Made by a program: the position numbers and the translations under genes. A stretch of DNA of 10,317 bases from JASEFH01 sp034679905 (GTDB lineage: Archaea > Halobacteriota > Methanomicrobia > Methanomicrobiales > JACTUA01), in assembly GCA_034679905.1 (NCBI GenBank), contig JAXDAH010000042.1, positions 1-10,317 of the forward strand. The letters run 5' to 3'. A model generated the notes under the pieces. The model searched no databases and was not told where the DNA came from. It saw nothing but the letters and a program-made list of their open reading frames with translations. Numbering within the stretch: position 1 is the stretch's first letter; the number at the start of each line of letters is the position of its first letter. Shown in pieces: positions 1 to 6,336 of this stretch.

Positions 1-289
1 CTTCGAATCCCCCTCCCCCCTTGATGCGATAGGCCCGTATGGGTGAACCGCGATCAAGCAAGAGGTGCGGGCGCAGGACAGATCTCCCTCTCGCATGCAG
101 AGGCTGTCCTGCTGCAGGGAAGCAGGGGGATCGGAACACGTACAAAGCGGACCTTGTTGCATGCGGGTATGCGGCGCCCCTCCTCTCTGGTCCGATAGTC
201 CTTCTCGGTATAAGGGAGAAGCGGTGTTCTCTGAACTGGACTAAATCTGAAGAGATTGACCCCTGATACCCCGATGAGGATTCTCTCTG
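1..289. other. Gene-less left end of window
   Basis: No reading frame here looks like a real protein: the open frames on both strands are short, rich in Arg/Pro/Ser as expected from GC-rich non-coding DNA, and resemble no family I know. The first 20 bases are C-rich (five Cs, a T, then six Cs) after TTCGAAT, which faintly resembles the 3' end of a tRNA but fails a key pairing (see findings). A TATA-like GGTATAAGG lies near 208-216, with no gene placed to use it. Confidence 0.5.
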
Positions 290-328
290 GCATCCCGGTG
301 CCGGCGACGGTGGCCGACACCGGGATGC
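290..328 (-). terminator. Strong hairpin downstream of rhodanese gene
   Basis: GCATCCCGGTG at 290-300 is the exact reverse complement of CACCGGGATGC at 318-328 (11 bp). Inside it, after one mismatch, CGGC (302-305) pairs with GCCG (313-316), leaving a 7-base loop. A second, smaller hairpin follows at 331-336/345-350 (GGGAGA/TCTCCC). Both lie just past the stop codon of the minus-strand rhodanese gene, so a role in 3'-end formation is plausible. There is no T-run after the stem, so calling it a terminator is inference; an mRNA-stabilising structure is an alternative. Confidence 0.4.
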
Positions 329-360
329 GTGGGAGAAGGCCCCCTCTCCCCTGCCCGCCG

Positions 361-717
361 CTACCTAACGACCGGCATCCCCTGCGCCTGCCAGTTGTCG
401 ATGCCGCCCTGGATGCTGCAGACTCTCGGGAATCCCCGTTCCACCATGTACTTCCGCACTTTTGAAGCCCGCACGCCGCGCTTGCAGTAGACGATGTAGG
501 TACAGTCCTTCTTCAGGCCCCCGATCCCCCGGGATAGAGCCTCTGTATCGTAGAAGTTGATGTTCTTCGCACCCTCGATGTGGCCCCGGGCATACTCCTC
601 CGGTTCCCGCACGTCGAGCACCACGCAGTCGTCGCTGCCGCGGTACCGCTCCAGAATCTCACCGATCCTCTGCGGCTCGACCTCTACGGGGAGGGACTCG
701 CCAACCTCTCCTGCCAT
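361..717 (-). CDS. Single-domain rhodanese (sulfurtransferase) protein
   Basis: This 118-residue protein is a stand-alone rhodanese domain, a fold that carries sulfane sulfur as a persulfide on one cysteine. Visible signatures are VVLDVREPEEYARGHIEGA (residues 32-50), which is the classical DVR-x-x-x-E-x-x-x-GHI-x-GA block, and the active-site loop C78-K-R-G-V-R83 after a hydrophobic strand (YIVYC). The terminal GGIDNW...G-x-P motif at 104-115 is the usual end of the domain. The length is normal for single-domain members, which are predicted to be cytoplasmic, and no signal peptide or membrane segment is seen. The start is the only sensible Met before the domain; no Shine-Dalgarno sequence is evident, so the message may be leaderless or have a short leader. 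It is transcribed alone, downstream of the LemA-DUF2207 operon. The physiological sulfur donor and acceptor cannot be told from sequence. Confidence 0.92.
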   Translation of the reverse strand: MAGEVGESLPVEVEPQRIGEILERYRGSDDCVVLDVREPEEYARGHIEGAKNINFYDTEALSRGIGGLKKDCTYIVYCKRGVRASKVRKYMVERGFPRVCSIQGGIDNWQAQGMPVVR

Positions 718-740
718 ACCGGGTCTATGTCCGCCGCTGG

Positions 741-784
741 ATGAAAAAGATTTTGAGAGATCCGGAGACCGGCGGTAAACCGCC
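741..784 (-). terminator. Hairpin plus T-run after DUF2207 gene
   Basis: Read on the minus strand, GGCGG-TTTA-CCGCC (784-771) forms a 5-bp tetraloop hairpin, followed about 25 bases later by CTTTTTC (around 741-747). It lies about 50 bases past the DUF2207 stop codon, a good place for transcription of the LemA-DUF2207 operon to end. The same AT-rich patch (about 741-758) is 25-40 bases before the rhodanese ATG, so it could also act as that gene's promoter box. Both roles are inferred from position. Confidence 0.45.
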
Positions 785-834
785 CTGCAGGAGCGTAAAT
801 GCGGTCTTCGGGGCGGGAAGAGGGCGGGTGCGCC

Positions 835-2646
835 TCACCGCCCGCCGGCACCGCCGCCGCCAAACCCGCCGCCTCCGCCGAATCCGCCTCCGCCGAATCC
901 TCCACCCCGGCCGCCGGCGGGAGGCGGCGGAGCGAAGAGGATGACCGGCACGAACGCGGTCCTCAACGGCACGTAGAGCGGCACGTTCGCCTCTGCAAAG
1001 TTCACGTTCAGGTCTTTCATCGCCCGCTCCACCTTCTCGCCGACCCCGAGGGCGGTGCCGTAGACCAGCCACTCCCCCCACATGGCGATGTCCGCCGGGG
1101 AGTACTGCTTCATCAGCGCCAGGTCCGAGAGGAAGGTGCGGAAGGCGTCCCACTCCAGTTTCTCCTTGTAGGCATCGCCCTTCCACCGCCCGAAGAGCGT
1201 GGAGGGGAAGAGCAGGCTCACTCCCGCCTGCCCGATCGCCAGGATCCCGGCGACGATCGCGGGGAAGGCGATGTAGGCGGTGTACGAGGCCAGGATCAGC
1301 ACGATCGCTGCGGCGATGGCCAGCACCGCCCCGATCGCGGCGACGGGCAGCACCCGCCACCGTCCGTCCGTGATGTAGCGGGCGACGAGCCGGGGATCGG
1401 AGTGCCGGTTGACCGAACGGAGCTCCCGCTGGTAGCGGAGGATCTCGGTCCGGGCTGCCGTATCGGTCTTCGCCCGGGCGGCGAGCCGTTCGAGTTCGCC
1501 GGTGTCGACCGCCCCCTCTTTCTCCAGGACGTGGAGCGCCTGGAGCACCCGGCTCTCGTAGGGGTCTTCGGATTCGGCATCCAGCACCCGGATCGTCACG
1601 CTCCCGCCACCCTCCCGCTCGGTGATCTGGAGCTTCCGGCGGCGGTGCAGGTCGAGGAGCGTGGCGTAGAAGCCGTTCTCGTCGAAGTCGGTGGCATCCC
1701 CGCGGAAGATCAGGTTGACCGCCCAGGGCTTCAGGCCCGGGTTCGGGACGAAGGAGAGGTAGTTCGGCACCGTGTATGTCCGCTCCCGCCCGTAGCGGTA
1801 GTAGATGAGGAGCAGGAGGAAGGGCGCGAGCAGGAGGAAGATTCGCGCGAGGAGGGAGAGCCCGGCTGCGATCTGGTAGGGGAGGGAGTAGAACAGGTTC
1901 GCCCGGGTCGTCTGCCCCCGCACGTCGGATGTGGGCACGGGGAACCCGTCGATCTCCTGCAGGAGTTCGTCTGCATAGAGGATATCGGCGCCGAGAGGCT
2001 CGTCGGCAACGGCGCTTCCCGTGACGATCGCGGAGCCGTCCTGCAGCTGCACGTTCAGGAACGGCGGGTAGGGGAAGACCTCCTGGAGGTGGGGGGAGTG
2101 GATGCCGATCCGCACGTTCCGGTAGGGGATGTGCTCGTCGGCAAGCCGCAGGTTGATATGGGCGAGCTGCTCGCCGCTCTCGATCGGGGGGTGCACCACG
2201 TAGCGGTACTCGACCGTATACTCCCCGGCCTCGAAGTAGGCGGGATCGTAGACGCCGGCTTCGCTCTCGAAGGCGAGGTTCTGCACGACGCTCCTCGCCC
2301 CCGATATGTCGCTGCTGACGAAGACCTCCCCCTGGTGATCCTTCGCATAGCCGATGGCGCCATCCGGCCCCTGGACCGAGACGAAGGTGACGTGGGGTCG
2401 ACCGATCCCGTCGAAGGTGAGCGGCGCCTCCCAGTTGCGGAAGAGCATGCGGTAGCGCCCCGAGACGCCCACATCGTAGGTGATCCGTTCGACCAGAGTG
2501 CCGTTCCCGTAGAAGTCTGCCTCGTAGCGCTCTACAGCCAGATCATCGGGGAATGCCTGCGGCGCAACAGTGAGCAGCAGCAGCCCAATCGCTCCGATGA
2601 CGAGCCCGATGACGACCACGAGGGCAATCTGCTGCTTCTCATCCAT
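835..2646 (-). CDS. DUF2207 membrane protein with Gly-rich tail
   Basis: This 603-residue protein matches the DUF2207 family of predicted membrane proteins, whose function is unknown. Residues 8-27 form an N-terminal membrane segment, followed by an approximately 230-residue, mostly beta, extracytoplasmic region (about 30-255). Further hydrophobic segments are at about 260-283 (followed by YYRYGRER) and at about 432-455 and 458-480. A conserved C-terminal region (about 487-548) carries the family-type pattern W-K-x-D-A-Y, L-E-W-D-A-F, M-W-G-E-W-L-V-Y-G-T-A-L-G-V. Residues 578-602 are almost pure Gly with regular Phe (GGGFGGGG), a low-complexity tail common in this family. The ATG lies 12 bases after the LemA stop, and GAGG, overlapping the LemA TAG, sits 9 bases upstream as a ribosome-binding site. 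DUF2207 and LemA proteins are frequent neighbours, which suggests a joint envelope role. Confidence 0.88.
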   Translation of the reverse strand: MDEKQQIALVVVIGLVIGAIGLLLLTVAPQAFPDDLAVERYEADFYGNGTLVERITYDVGVSGRYRMLFRNWEAPLTFDGIGRPHVTFVSVQGPDGAIGYAKDHQGEVFVSSDISGARSVVQNLAFESEAGVYDPAYFEAGEYTVEYRYVVHPPIESGEQLAHINLRLADEHIPYRNVRIGIHSPHLQEVFPYPPFLNVQLQDGSAIVTGSAVADEPLGADILYADELLQEIDGFPVPTSDVRGQTTRANLFYSLPYQIAAGLSLLARIFLLLAPFLLLLIYYRYGRERTYTVPNYLSFVPNPGLKPWAVNLIFRGDATDFDENGFYATLLDLHRRRKLQITEREGGGSVTIRVLDAESEDPYESRVLQALHVLEKEGAVDTGELERLAARAKTDTAARTEILRYQRELRSVNRHSDPRLVARYITDGRWRVLPVAAIGAVLAIAAAIVLILASYTAYIAFPAIVAGILAIGQAGVSLLFPSTLFGRWKGDAYKEKLEWDAFRTFLSDLALMKQYSPADIAMWGEWLVYGTALGVGEKVERAMKDLNVNFAEANVPLYVPLRTAFVPVILFAPPPPAGGRGGGFGGGGFGGGGGFGGGGAGGR

Positions 2647-2658
2647 GCGAGGAGTCCT

Positions 2659-3222
2659 CTAGAACTCGATCCGGGGAGGCGTGGAGATGGCCTCTTCGAA
2701 CTCGAGATACTGGAGCTTCACGAAGTTGAGCAGGCGTGCGACGAAATTCGATGGAACCGTGTCGGTCATCGTATTGTACTGCTGGGCTATGTTGTTGTAG
2801 GTGTAGCGCTGCCGGGCGATCTCGTCCTCCACGCTCCGCACGGCATCCATGAGGTTCATGACCGTGGTCGAGGTCTTGAGATCGGGATAGGCCTCGGCGA
2901 CGGCGATCAGCCGCCCGAGGATGGACCGCGACTCCCGTTCCACTTCGGCAAGTTGCTCCGGGGATGCACCCCCGATACGGGCCCGCATCTCGGTCACCTT
3001 CGTCAGGGTATCCTTCTCGAACGCCGCGTAGCTCCGCACGGCGCCCAGGAGCTGCTCGATCATGTCGAGCCGTTTCTTCATGGCGACCTTGATCTGCCCG
3101 AGGGTCGCCTCTGCAGAGTTCTTCAGGGTGTAGAATCTGTTGTAGACTCCCACGAAGAAAATGATCAGGCCGATTGCCACGAGCAGCAGCAATCCGCCCA
3201 CGATCCATTCCAGTAGTGCCAT
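2659..3222 (-). CDS. lemA: LemA family membrane-anchored coiled-coil protein
   Basis: This 187-residue LemA-family protein has a single N-terminal membrane anchor (about residues 6-26, very hydrophobic) and then an all-helical soluble domain. The family core is clear: N-x-x-V/I-K near 44-50, V-A-E-A-Y-P-D-L-K at 108-116, and the E-x-x-I-A-x-x-R-x-x-Y-N...Y-N...P-S-N pattern at 132-159. Length matches the family. I chose the ATG at 3222 because the anchor begins directly after it, a TATA-like box lies about 38 bases upstream, and AGGT sits 6 bases before it. The longer open frame reaching 3594 would add an unlikely Arg/Pro-rich extension upstream of the promoter. It is the first gene of a two-gene operon with DUF2207. 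LemA proteins have no settled biochemical function; an envelope-associated scaffold is an inference. Confidence 0.93.
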   Translation of the reverse strand: MALLEWIVGGLLLLVAIGLIIFFVGVYNRFYTLKNSAEATLGQIKVAMKKRLDMIEQLLGAVRSYAAFEKDTLTKVTEMRARIGGASPEQLAEVERESRSILGRLIAVAEAYPDLKTSTTVMNLMDAVRSVEDEIARQRYTYNNIAQQYNTMTDTVPSNFVARLLNFVKLQYLEFEEAISTPPRIEF

Positions 3223-3255
3223 ATCCTTACCTGGTGTAAAGGTAGAGCGGTTCCC

Positions 3256-3265
3256 ATTTATTAAA
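3256..3265 (-). promoter_or_regulatory. TATA-like box of lemA operon
   Basis: On the minus strand this reads TTTAATAAAT in otherwise GC-rich DNA, a good archaeal TBP-binding box. A start of transcription about 25 bases downstream would fall near 3235, giving a leader of about a dozen bases with AGGT before the lemA ATG at 3222. No BRE was scored. Confidence 0.65.
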
Positions 3266-4151
3266 CTCCCTTTGCGCGACACTGCGGCAAACCGGGTGCG
3301 GGTTCGGTGCCATACGGACGCCGCGGTTTTCGGGAGAGGCCTTCTCCTCGGCGATGGGACGGCTTCTTCGACGGGATGGCATCGTCCGTAGTTGCCCCTG
3401 CAGGGGCGTCCAGGCCTCCGGGATCGATAATGGACCTGTCGCACGCAACCTGGGGGGTGCTGCCATTGCGGCGACGGGGGTCTACTGCTGGCAGCGGCCG
3501 ATGGCCCCCTGATCCCGCCGCGAGTGTCGTGGAAGTCAGAGAACTGGCCTATCGAAGGGACGGGCGAACCTGGCCAACAGATCGGGCCCCTCATCTCGAT
3601 TGAGATCTCTGCTACAGCCGGGCGCCGGCCACTCTCGCACCGCAGGAGTGGGGAACAGAGGGGCGGGGTTGCGCCTCCAGGGTGCGAGAAGGGCTGTTCT
3701 GGATGAAGCGAGGAGCGAAGTCATCTGCAGCCGTCCATTAACGCGGAGCGATTCTTTTCGGGGAGAGCCGGTGCGGCCGCTCAAGAAATGTCAGGTGCAC
3801 CGCAATGGCAGGGAGGACGGATACAGCGCTGTATCTCCGAACGACAGGTGGAAGATTCTGGAGAGGAATTTCCAGGTATGATGACCGTGGCAGAGCAGCA
3901 GCGCTGGATGAGAAATCCTCCGGCATGCCTCCCCCCAGTCTACCATGCTCTCCCGGAGCGGGAGCGTGCATCGCGATATCCTGCGGTCGATCCGAAACGC
4001 GTCGTGGGCACGTAGAACTAGCTTTTTTTAATCGGCTTTTCGCAGAGGACTCCGCACGGATGGACTGCCGAGCGCCCCAATCAGCCTTAACGTTCTATAG
4101 CGATTCCAGGGGTGGACTGCACGGCGATATGACAAAGCACACTACGGCAGG
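3266..4151. other. Long gene-poor interval (~890 b)
   Basis: Several short open frames cross this interval (plus strand 3307-3603, 3600-3881 and 3805-4158; minus strand 3536-3784), but none has a recognisable domain, a credible promoter with start site, or a protein-like composition; they are Arg/Gly/Ser/Pro-rich. I treat it as non-coding or degenerate. It contains a 14-bp perfect palindrome at 3394-3407, a T7 tract at 4023-4029 followed by AATC, and a possible 32-codon frame starting at ATG 4060, about 32 bases after that tract. The T7 tract could be a promoter box or a terminator. The low gene content is unusual for a compact archaeal genome, and a regulatory RNA or decayed gene cannot be excluded. 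Confidence 0.55.
3394..3407. repeat. 14-bp perfect palindrome
   Basis: GCCCCTGCAGGGGC is perfectly self-complementary (two 7-base arms, no spacer). It lies about 170 bases upstream of the lemA start and about 130 bases beyond its TATA-like box, so it could be an operator or a small hairpin, but no second copy was noticed and the function is unknown. Confidence 0.5.
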
Positions 4152-4160
4152 AATTTAAAA
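4152..4160 (+). promoter_or_regulatory. TATA-like box of zinc-ribbon gene
   Basis: AATTTAAAA stands out in GC-rich surroundings. Its centre is about 26 bases before the ATG at 4182, so transcription would start at or next to the start codon. This predicts a leaderless mRNA, common in archaea, and agrees with the absence of a ribosome-binding site before the ATG. Confidence 0.65.
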
Positions 4161-4181
4161 GCGGTCGCCGGATGTACTTTC

Positions 4182-4769
4182 ATGGCATTGAAGTTCAAGC
4201 TCTGCCCGCACTGCGGCAGTTCGTCGCTCTTCATCGACCGGGAGATCCATGATGCGGACGGGAGCCTGAAGGGGATCCAGGTGCGGTGTGCCAACTGCGA
4301 CTTCGAGAGCTACGAGCCGCTGGAGACTCGCATCATCCGGTTCAAGCGCTGCCCGCACTGCGGGAACGCCTCTCTCTTCGTGGAGCAGGAGGTGCTGGGC
4401 GAGCACGGCGAGCCGAACGGCGTCTGGGTCCGCTGCGCCAGCTGCAACTACGAAAACTTCGAGCAGCACGGGAAGAAGCCGACGAAGTTCTCCATCTGTC
4501 CCCAGTGCCGCACCGCCTCCCTCTTCGTGGATAGGGAGGTGCTGGACGACCTGGGTGCCGTAAAGGGGATCCAGTACCGCTGCGCCAACTGTGGTTTCGA
4601 GAGCACGGAATCCCGCGGATCGCGCCCGCCGAAGACCCGGGTCTGTCCCCGCTGCGGCAACTCCTCCCTCTTCCCGGCGGGATCGCTGCACGACGAGAAG
4701 GGGCAGCTCAAGGGATCCCGGTTCCGCTGCTCCCACTGCTCGTTCGAGACCGTTCAGATGGACGGGTCC
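4182..4769 (+). repeat. Four 147-bp in-frame coding repeats
   Basis: The repeat units begin at 4182, 4329, 4476 and 4623, each 147 bases long (49 codons), with no insertions or deletions between them. Nucleotide identity is moderate and protein identity is concentrated at Cys, Gly and Ser-Leu-Phe positions, so the duplication is old but kept in strict register. The last four codons (residues 197-200) lie outside the period. Confidence 0.85.
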
Positions 4770-4784
4770 CGGTACGAGGCCTGA
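4182..4784 (+). CDS. Protein of four tandem zinc ribbons
   Basis: The 200-residue product consists almost entirely of four copies of one zinc-ribbon unit. Each unit is C-P-x-C-x(24)-C-x2-C, with Cys pairs at 8/11 and 36/39, 57/60 and 85/88, 106/109 and 134/137, and 155/158 and 183/186. All sixteen Cys are present and the period is exactly 49 residues. Shared positions include S/A-S-L-F after the first knuckle, D/E-x-G in mid-unit, a following G, R-C at the second knuckle, and F/Y-E after it. There is no enzyme domain, membrane segment or signal peptide. Four structural zinc ions are predicted. Zinc ribbons of this sort usually bind nucleic acid or protein partners, so a cytoplasmic nucleic-acid or ribosome-associated role is possible but unproven. 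The gene is monocistronic, with its own TATA-like box and a following T-run. I do not recognise a named family. Confidence 0.88.
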   Translation: MALKFKLCPHCGSSSLFIDREIHDADGSLKGIQVRCANCDFESYEPLETRIIRFKRCPHCGNASLFVEQEVLGEHGEPNGVWVRCASCNYENFEQHGKKPTKFSICPQCRTASLFVDREVLDDLGAVKGIQYRCANCGFESTESRGSRPPKTRVCPRCGNSSLFPAGSLHDEKGQLKGSRFRCSHCSFETVQMDGSRYEA

Positions 4785-4809
4785 TCCGCTCTTTCAATAA
4801 CGGATATCC

Positions 4810-4815
4810 TTTTTT
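4810..4815 (+). terminator. T-run after zinc-ribbon gene
   Basis: A run of six Ts follows CGGATATCC, about 25 bases after the TGA at 4784. Archaeal RNA polymerase terminates at such oligo-T tracts without needing a hairpin, so this is the likely end of the zinc-ribbon transcript. Confidence 0.5.
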
Positions 4816-5132
4816 CATCGAAAATCGGAGATAGCGCGGAGACCTCTCCGAGAAGAACTGCCTGGTATACAGGGGATGACGGAGCGGAATTATACGGCCC
4901 GGCATGGTGCCGATTGGCTGTGTGGTGCAGTCATTGCGCGGTCGCCGTCATTCCCTGGGGGCTGTCCTCGACTCCCTTTGGCCATCGCTGCCTTCGGGGC
5001 GGGGTTGAGCGAGTGTGCGCCCCCTTCCCCTTTTTAACGCGGTAGCCCTGTCCTAGGGGAAACGCTCTGTCGATGAATTTTCAATCTCAATAATGCGCAC
5101 CTTGGGGTGGGCGGCGGGAAGGCCGAGCAGAG
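4816..5132. other. Gene-less interval
   Basis: I see no supported gene here. The notable element is a G-rich/C-rich pair, GGGGCGGGG at about 4996-5004 and CCCCC...CCCC at about 5020-5030, immediately followed by five Ts (5031-5035). This could fold into an imperfect hairpin with a T-tail, so it is a terminator-like element on the plus strand, possibly a back-up for the gene ending at 4784 or the end of an unrecognised small RNA. The plus-strand open frame beginning at 5093 runs antisense through the next gene and is not credible. Confidence 0.45.
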
Positions 5133-5137
5133 AAAAA
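5133..5137 (-). terminator. T-run after Cys/His protein gene
   Basis: On the minus strand TTTTT lies about 21 bases downstream of the TGA at 5159-5161, inside ATACTTTTTCTC. Its position fits an archaeal oligo-T terminator for the gene at 5159-5626. Confidence 0.4.
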
Positions 5138-5158
5138 GTATCGGTGATTAATTTCGCA

Positions 5159-5626
5159 TCAGTGGACTTTGAGCGTCTCCTCCATTGCCAGCAGTTTGGG
5201 CGGCGGGGCGTAGATGGTGCCGGTGATCTCGTACTTCAGGCGGATGATCTCGATCACGATCATGGCGAGCTTCTGCATCGCCCCGGGATCGGTGGTGCGG
5301 TCGAGGAGGAGCACCGCCTTGTTCTTGATCGCCTCCAGCAGTTCCATGTCGTCCAGGGATTTTGCGGATCCCTGCGGAAAGATCGCCGGAGGCGCCGCCA
5401 GGTTCTGGCGCAGAGTGGTCAGGCTCTCCTGCAGCCCCTGTATCTCCGCATCCATCGCCGCCGGATGCTTCTTGTGGGAGGTGATGTGGGAGGACTTGAG
5501 ACCGGGGATCTTGTCTTTCATGAGGTAGATGATCTCATTGTAGGTCCTCCGCTGCCGAAGCAGCTCGTCCACCTCTCCGGCGTATCCGCTGCGGCAGATC
5601 TTGCACTTATCGCGAATCGGATCCAT
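5159..5626 (-). CDS. Small Cys/His protein, possible DNA-binding N-terminus
   Basis: The 155-residue product is not one I can name. The N-terminal ~55 residues carry C8-x2-C11, a helical stretch with E-V-D-E-L-L-R-Q-R-R-T-Y-N-E-I, then S-S-H47-x3-H51-x2-H54-P. This order (Cys knuckle, short helix-turn-helix-like region, S-x-x-H-x-x-x-H-x-x-H) resembles small zinc-binding proteins found in many bacterial and archaeal genomes and prophages, some near DNA-packaging or regulatory genes; the link is by pattern only. Residues 60-76 and 95-135 look helical and may mediate oligomerisation. I chose the ATG at 5626 because a TATA-like box sits about 28 bases upstream and the longer open frame to 5923 adds unrelated sequence overlapping the FTR-rubredoxin gene. 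No ribosome-binding site is seen, which suggests a nearly leaderless message. It stands 200 bases downstream of the redox operon on the same strand but has its own promoter. Confidence 0.7.
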   Translation of the reverse strand: MDPIRDKCKICRSGYAGEVDELLRQRRTYNEIIYLMKDKIPGLKSSHITSHKKHPAAMDAEIQGLQESLTTLRQNLAAPPAIFPQGSAKSLDDMELLEAIKNKAVLLLDRTTDPGAMQKLAMIVIEIIRLKYEITGTIYAPPPKLLAMEETLKVH

Positions 5627-5650
5627 TGCAGAGTATGTCGGGGGACCGAA

Positions 5651-5657
5651 ATAAATA
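5651..5657 (-). promoter_or_regulatory. TATA-like box of Cys/His protein gene
   Basis: The minus strand reads GGGTATTTATTTCGG, with TTTAT/TATTTAT centred about 28 bases before the ATG at 5626. Transcription would begin within a few bases of the start codon, predicting a leaderless or nearly leaderless mRNA. Confidence 0.6.
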
Positions 5658-5740
5658 CCCTCCGAAACGAGAAGCGGCAAATCGGCACGATATATCCCGC
5701 AAGCAGGAAAATCAGGGCCGAGAAGCAGGAATAATCTGTA

Positions 5741-5782
5741 CGCAGGCCTCTGCGAAAGAGAACGGAAGATCTGGGGCCTGCG
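5741..5782 (-). terminator. Inverted repeat after FTR-rubredoxin gene
   Basis: CGCAGGCC (5741-5748) and GGCCTGCG (5775-5782) are exact reverse complements, 8 bp with a 26-base loop, about 45 bases past the stop codon of the FTR-rubredoxin gene. It may mark the 3' end of the redox operon or protect it. There is no strong T-run next to it, so the terminator role is tentative. Confidence 0.35.
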
Positions 5783-5826
5783 GATCCTCGGATCACCGGC
5801 CGAAGGGTGGAGTATTCCTGCAGGGT

Positions 5827-6336
5827 TCAGAGGAACCGCTCGAACCGATCCTTCGCTGCCCGGCAGATGGGGCAGACCTCGGGAGGATTGGTGCGGGCAC
5901 AGAGATACCCGCAGACGCGGCATCGCCAGACGGGCCAGGCGAGGCTGGAGGAGGGCGGCAGGACCTGCTCCTGCTCCTGCACGCTTCTCGCCGCCATCGG
6001 GGGTCGCCGTTCGGGCACCGGCGACAGTTCGCGCTCGCCGCGGAGTAACTCTCCACTGACGTACAGGGCACAGTAGCAGGCCCCGTACTGGTCGAGGTCC
6101 GGATCCCGGTAGTCGCAGGGGCAGATGATGTCGCGGTCCAGCTCTCGGCGTCCCATCGAGAGCCGGCAGGGGCAGGAGGGATAGCCATACCGCCGGTCGT
6201 TCACGATCAGCCCGCGGATGAGGTTCTTCGTGAACGGGACATCGGGGTTCAGGTGGTAACCCCCCTCTTCGGCCTCCCTCTTCAGCCTCTGGTATGAACT
6301 GTCTATCGCCTCCTGATCGACATCTTCTGCGTTCAT
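5827..6336 (-). CDS. Ferredoxin:thioredoxin reductase catalytic chain-rubredoxin fusion
   Basis: This 169-residue protein joins two redox domains. Residues about 8-100 are the catalytic (beta) chain of ferredoxin:thioredoxin reductase, with C55-P-C57-R, C72-P-C74-D-Y-R-D-P and Y-G-A-C87-Y-C89. These six Cys correspond to the family's CPC...CPC...CxC pattern that holds a 4Fe-4S cluster next to a redox-active disulfide, here with spacers of 14 and 12 residues. After a Pro/Gln/Ser-rich linker (about 105-133), residues 136-169 form a minimal rubredoxin: W-R-C139-x2-C142-G-Y...P-P-E-V-C155-P-I-C158, predicted to bind one iron. The rubredoxin could relay electrons from ferredoxin or another donor to the cluster, and then to a thioredoxin- or glutaredoxin-like partner. 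Its ATG overlaps the stop of the glutaredoxin gene (ATGA), so the two are translationally coupled and probably partners. Such fusions occur in methanogens; the partner assignment here is inference. Confidence 0.92.
   Translation of the reverse strand: MNAEDVDQEAIDSSYQRLKREAEEGGYHLNPDVPFTKNLIRGLIVNDRRYGYPSCPCRLSMGRRELDRDIICPCDYRDPDLDQYGACYCALYVSGELLRGERELSPVPERRPPMAARSVQEQEQVLPPSSSLAWPVWRCRVCGYLCARTNPPEVCPICRAAKDRFERFL

Noticed and set aside
799..3216. An 805-codon open frame on the plus strand opposite DUF2207 and LemA
   Set aside because: Composition is dominated by Arg, Asp, Glu, Gly, His and Val without any domain. It is the antisense shadow of two genes with clear family matches in GC-rich DNA.
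3223..3594. N-terminal extension of LemA up to 3594
   Set aside because: It would precede the TATA-like box, is Arg/Pro/Ser-rich, and would put 124 residues before the membrane anchor that normally starts LemA proteins.
3877..3930. ATGATGA resembling a C box of a C/D guide RNA
   Set aside because: No CTGA D box or C'/D' pair at the expected spacing was found.
5093..5734. A 213-codon plus-strand open frame opposite the Cys/His protein
   Set aside because: No domain is seen and it is antisense to a gene with a patterned Cys/His site and its own promoter.
5627..5923. N-terminal extension of the Cys/His protein up to 5923
   Set aside because: It overlaps the FTR-rubredoxin gene and its 3' region, and the promoter box at 5651-5657 would fall inside it.
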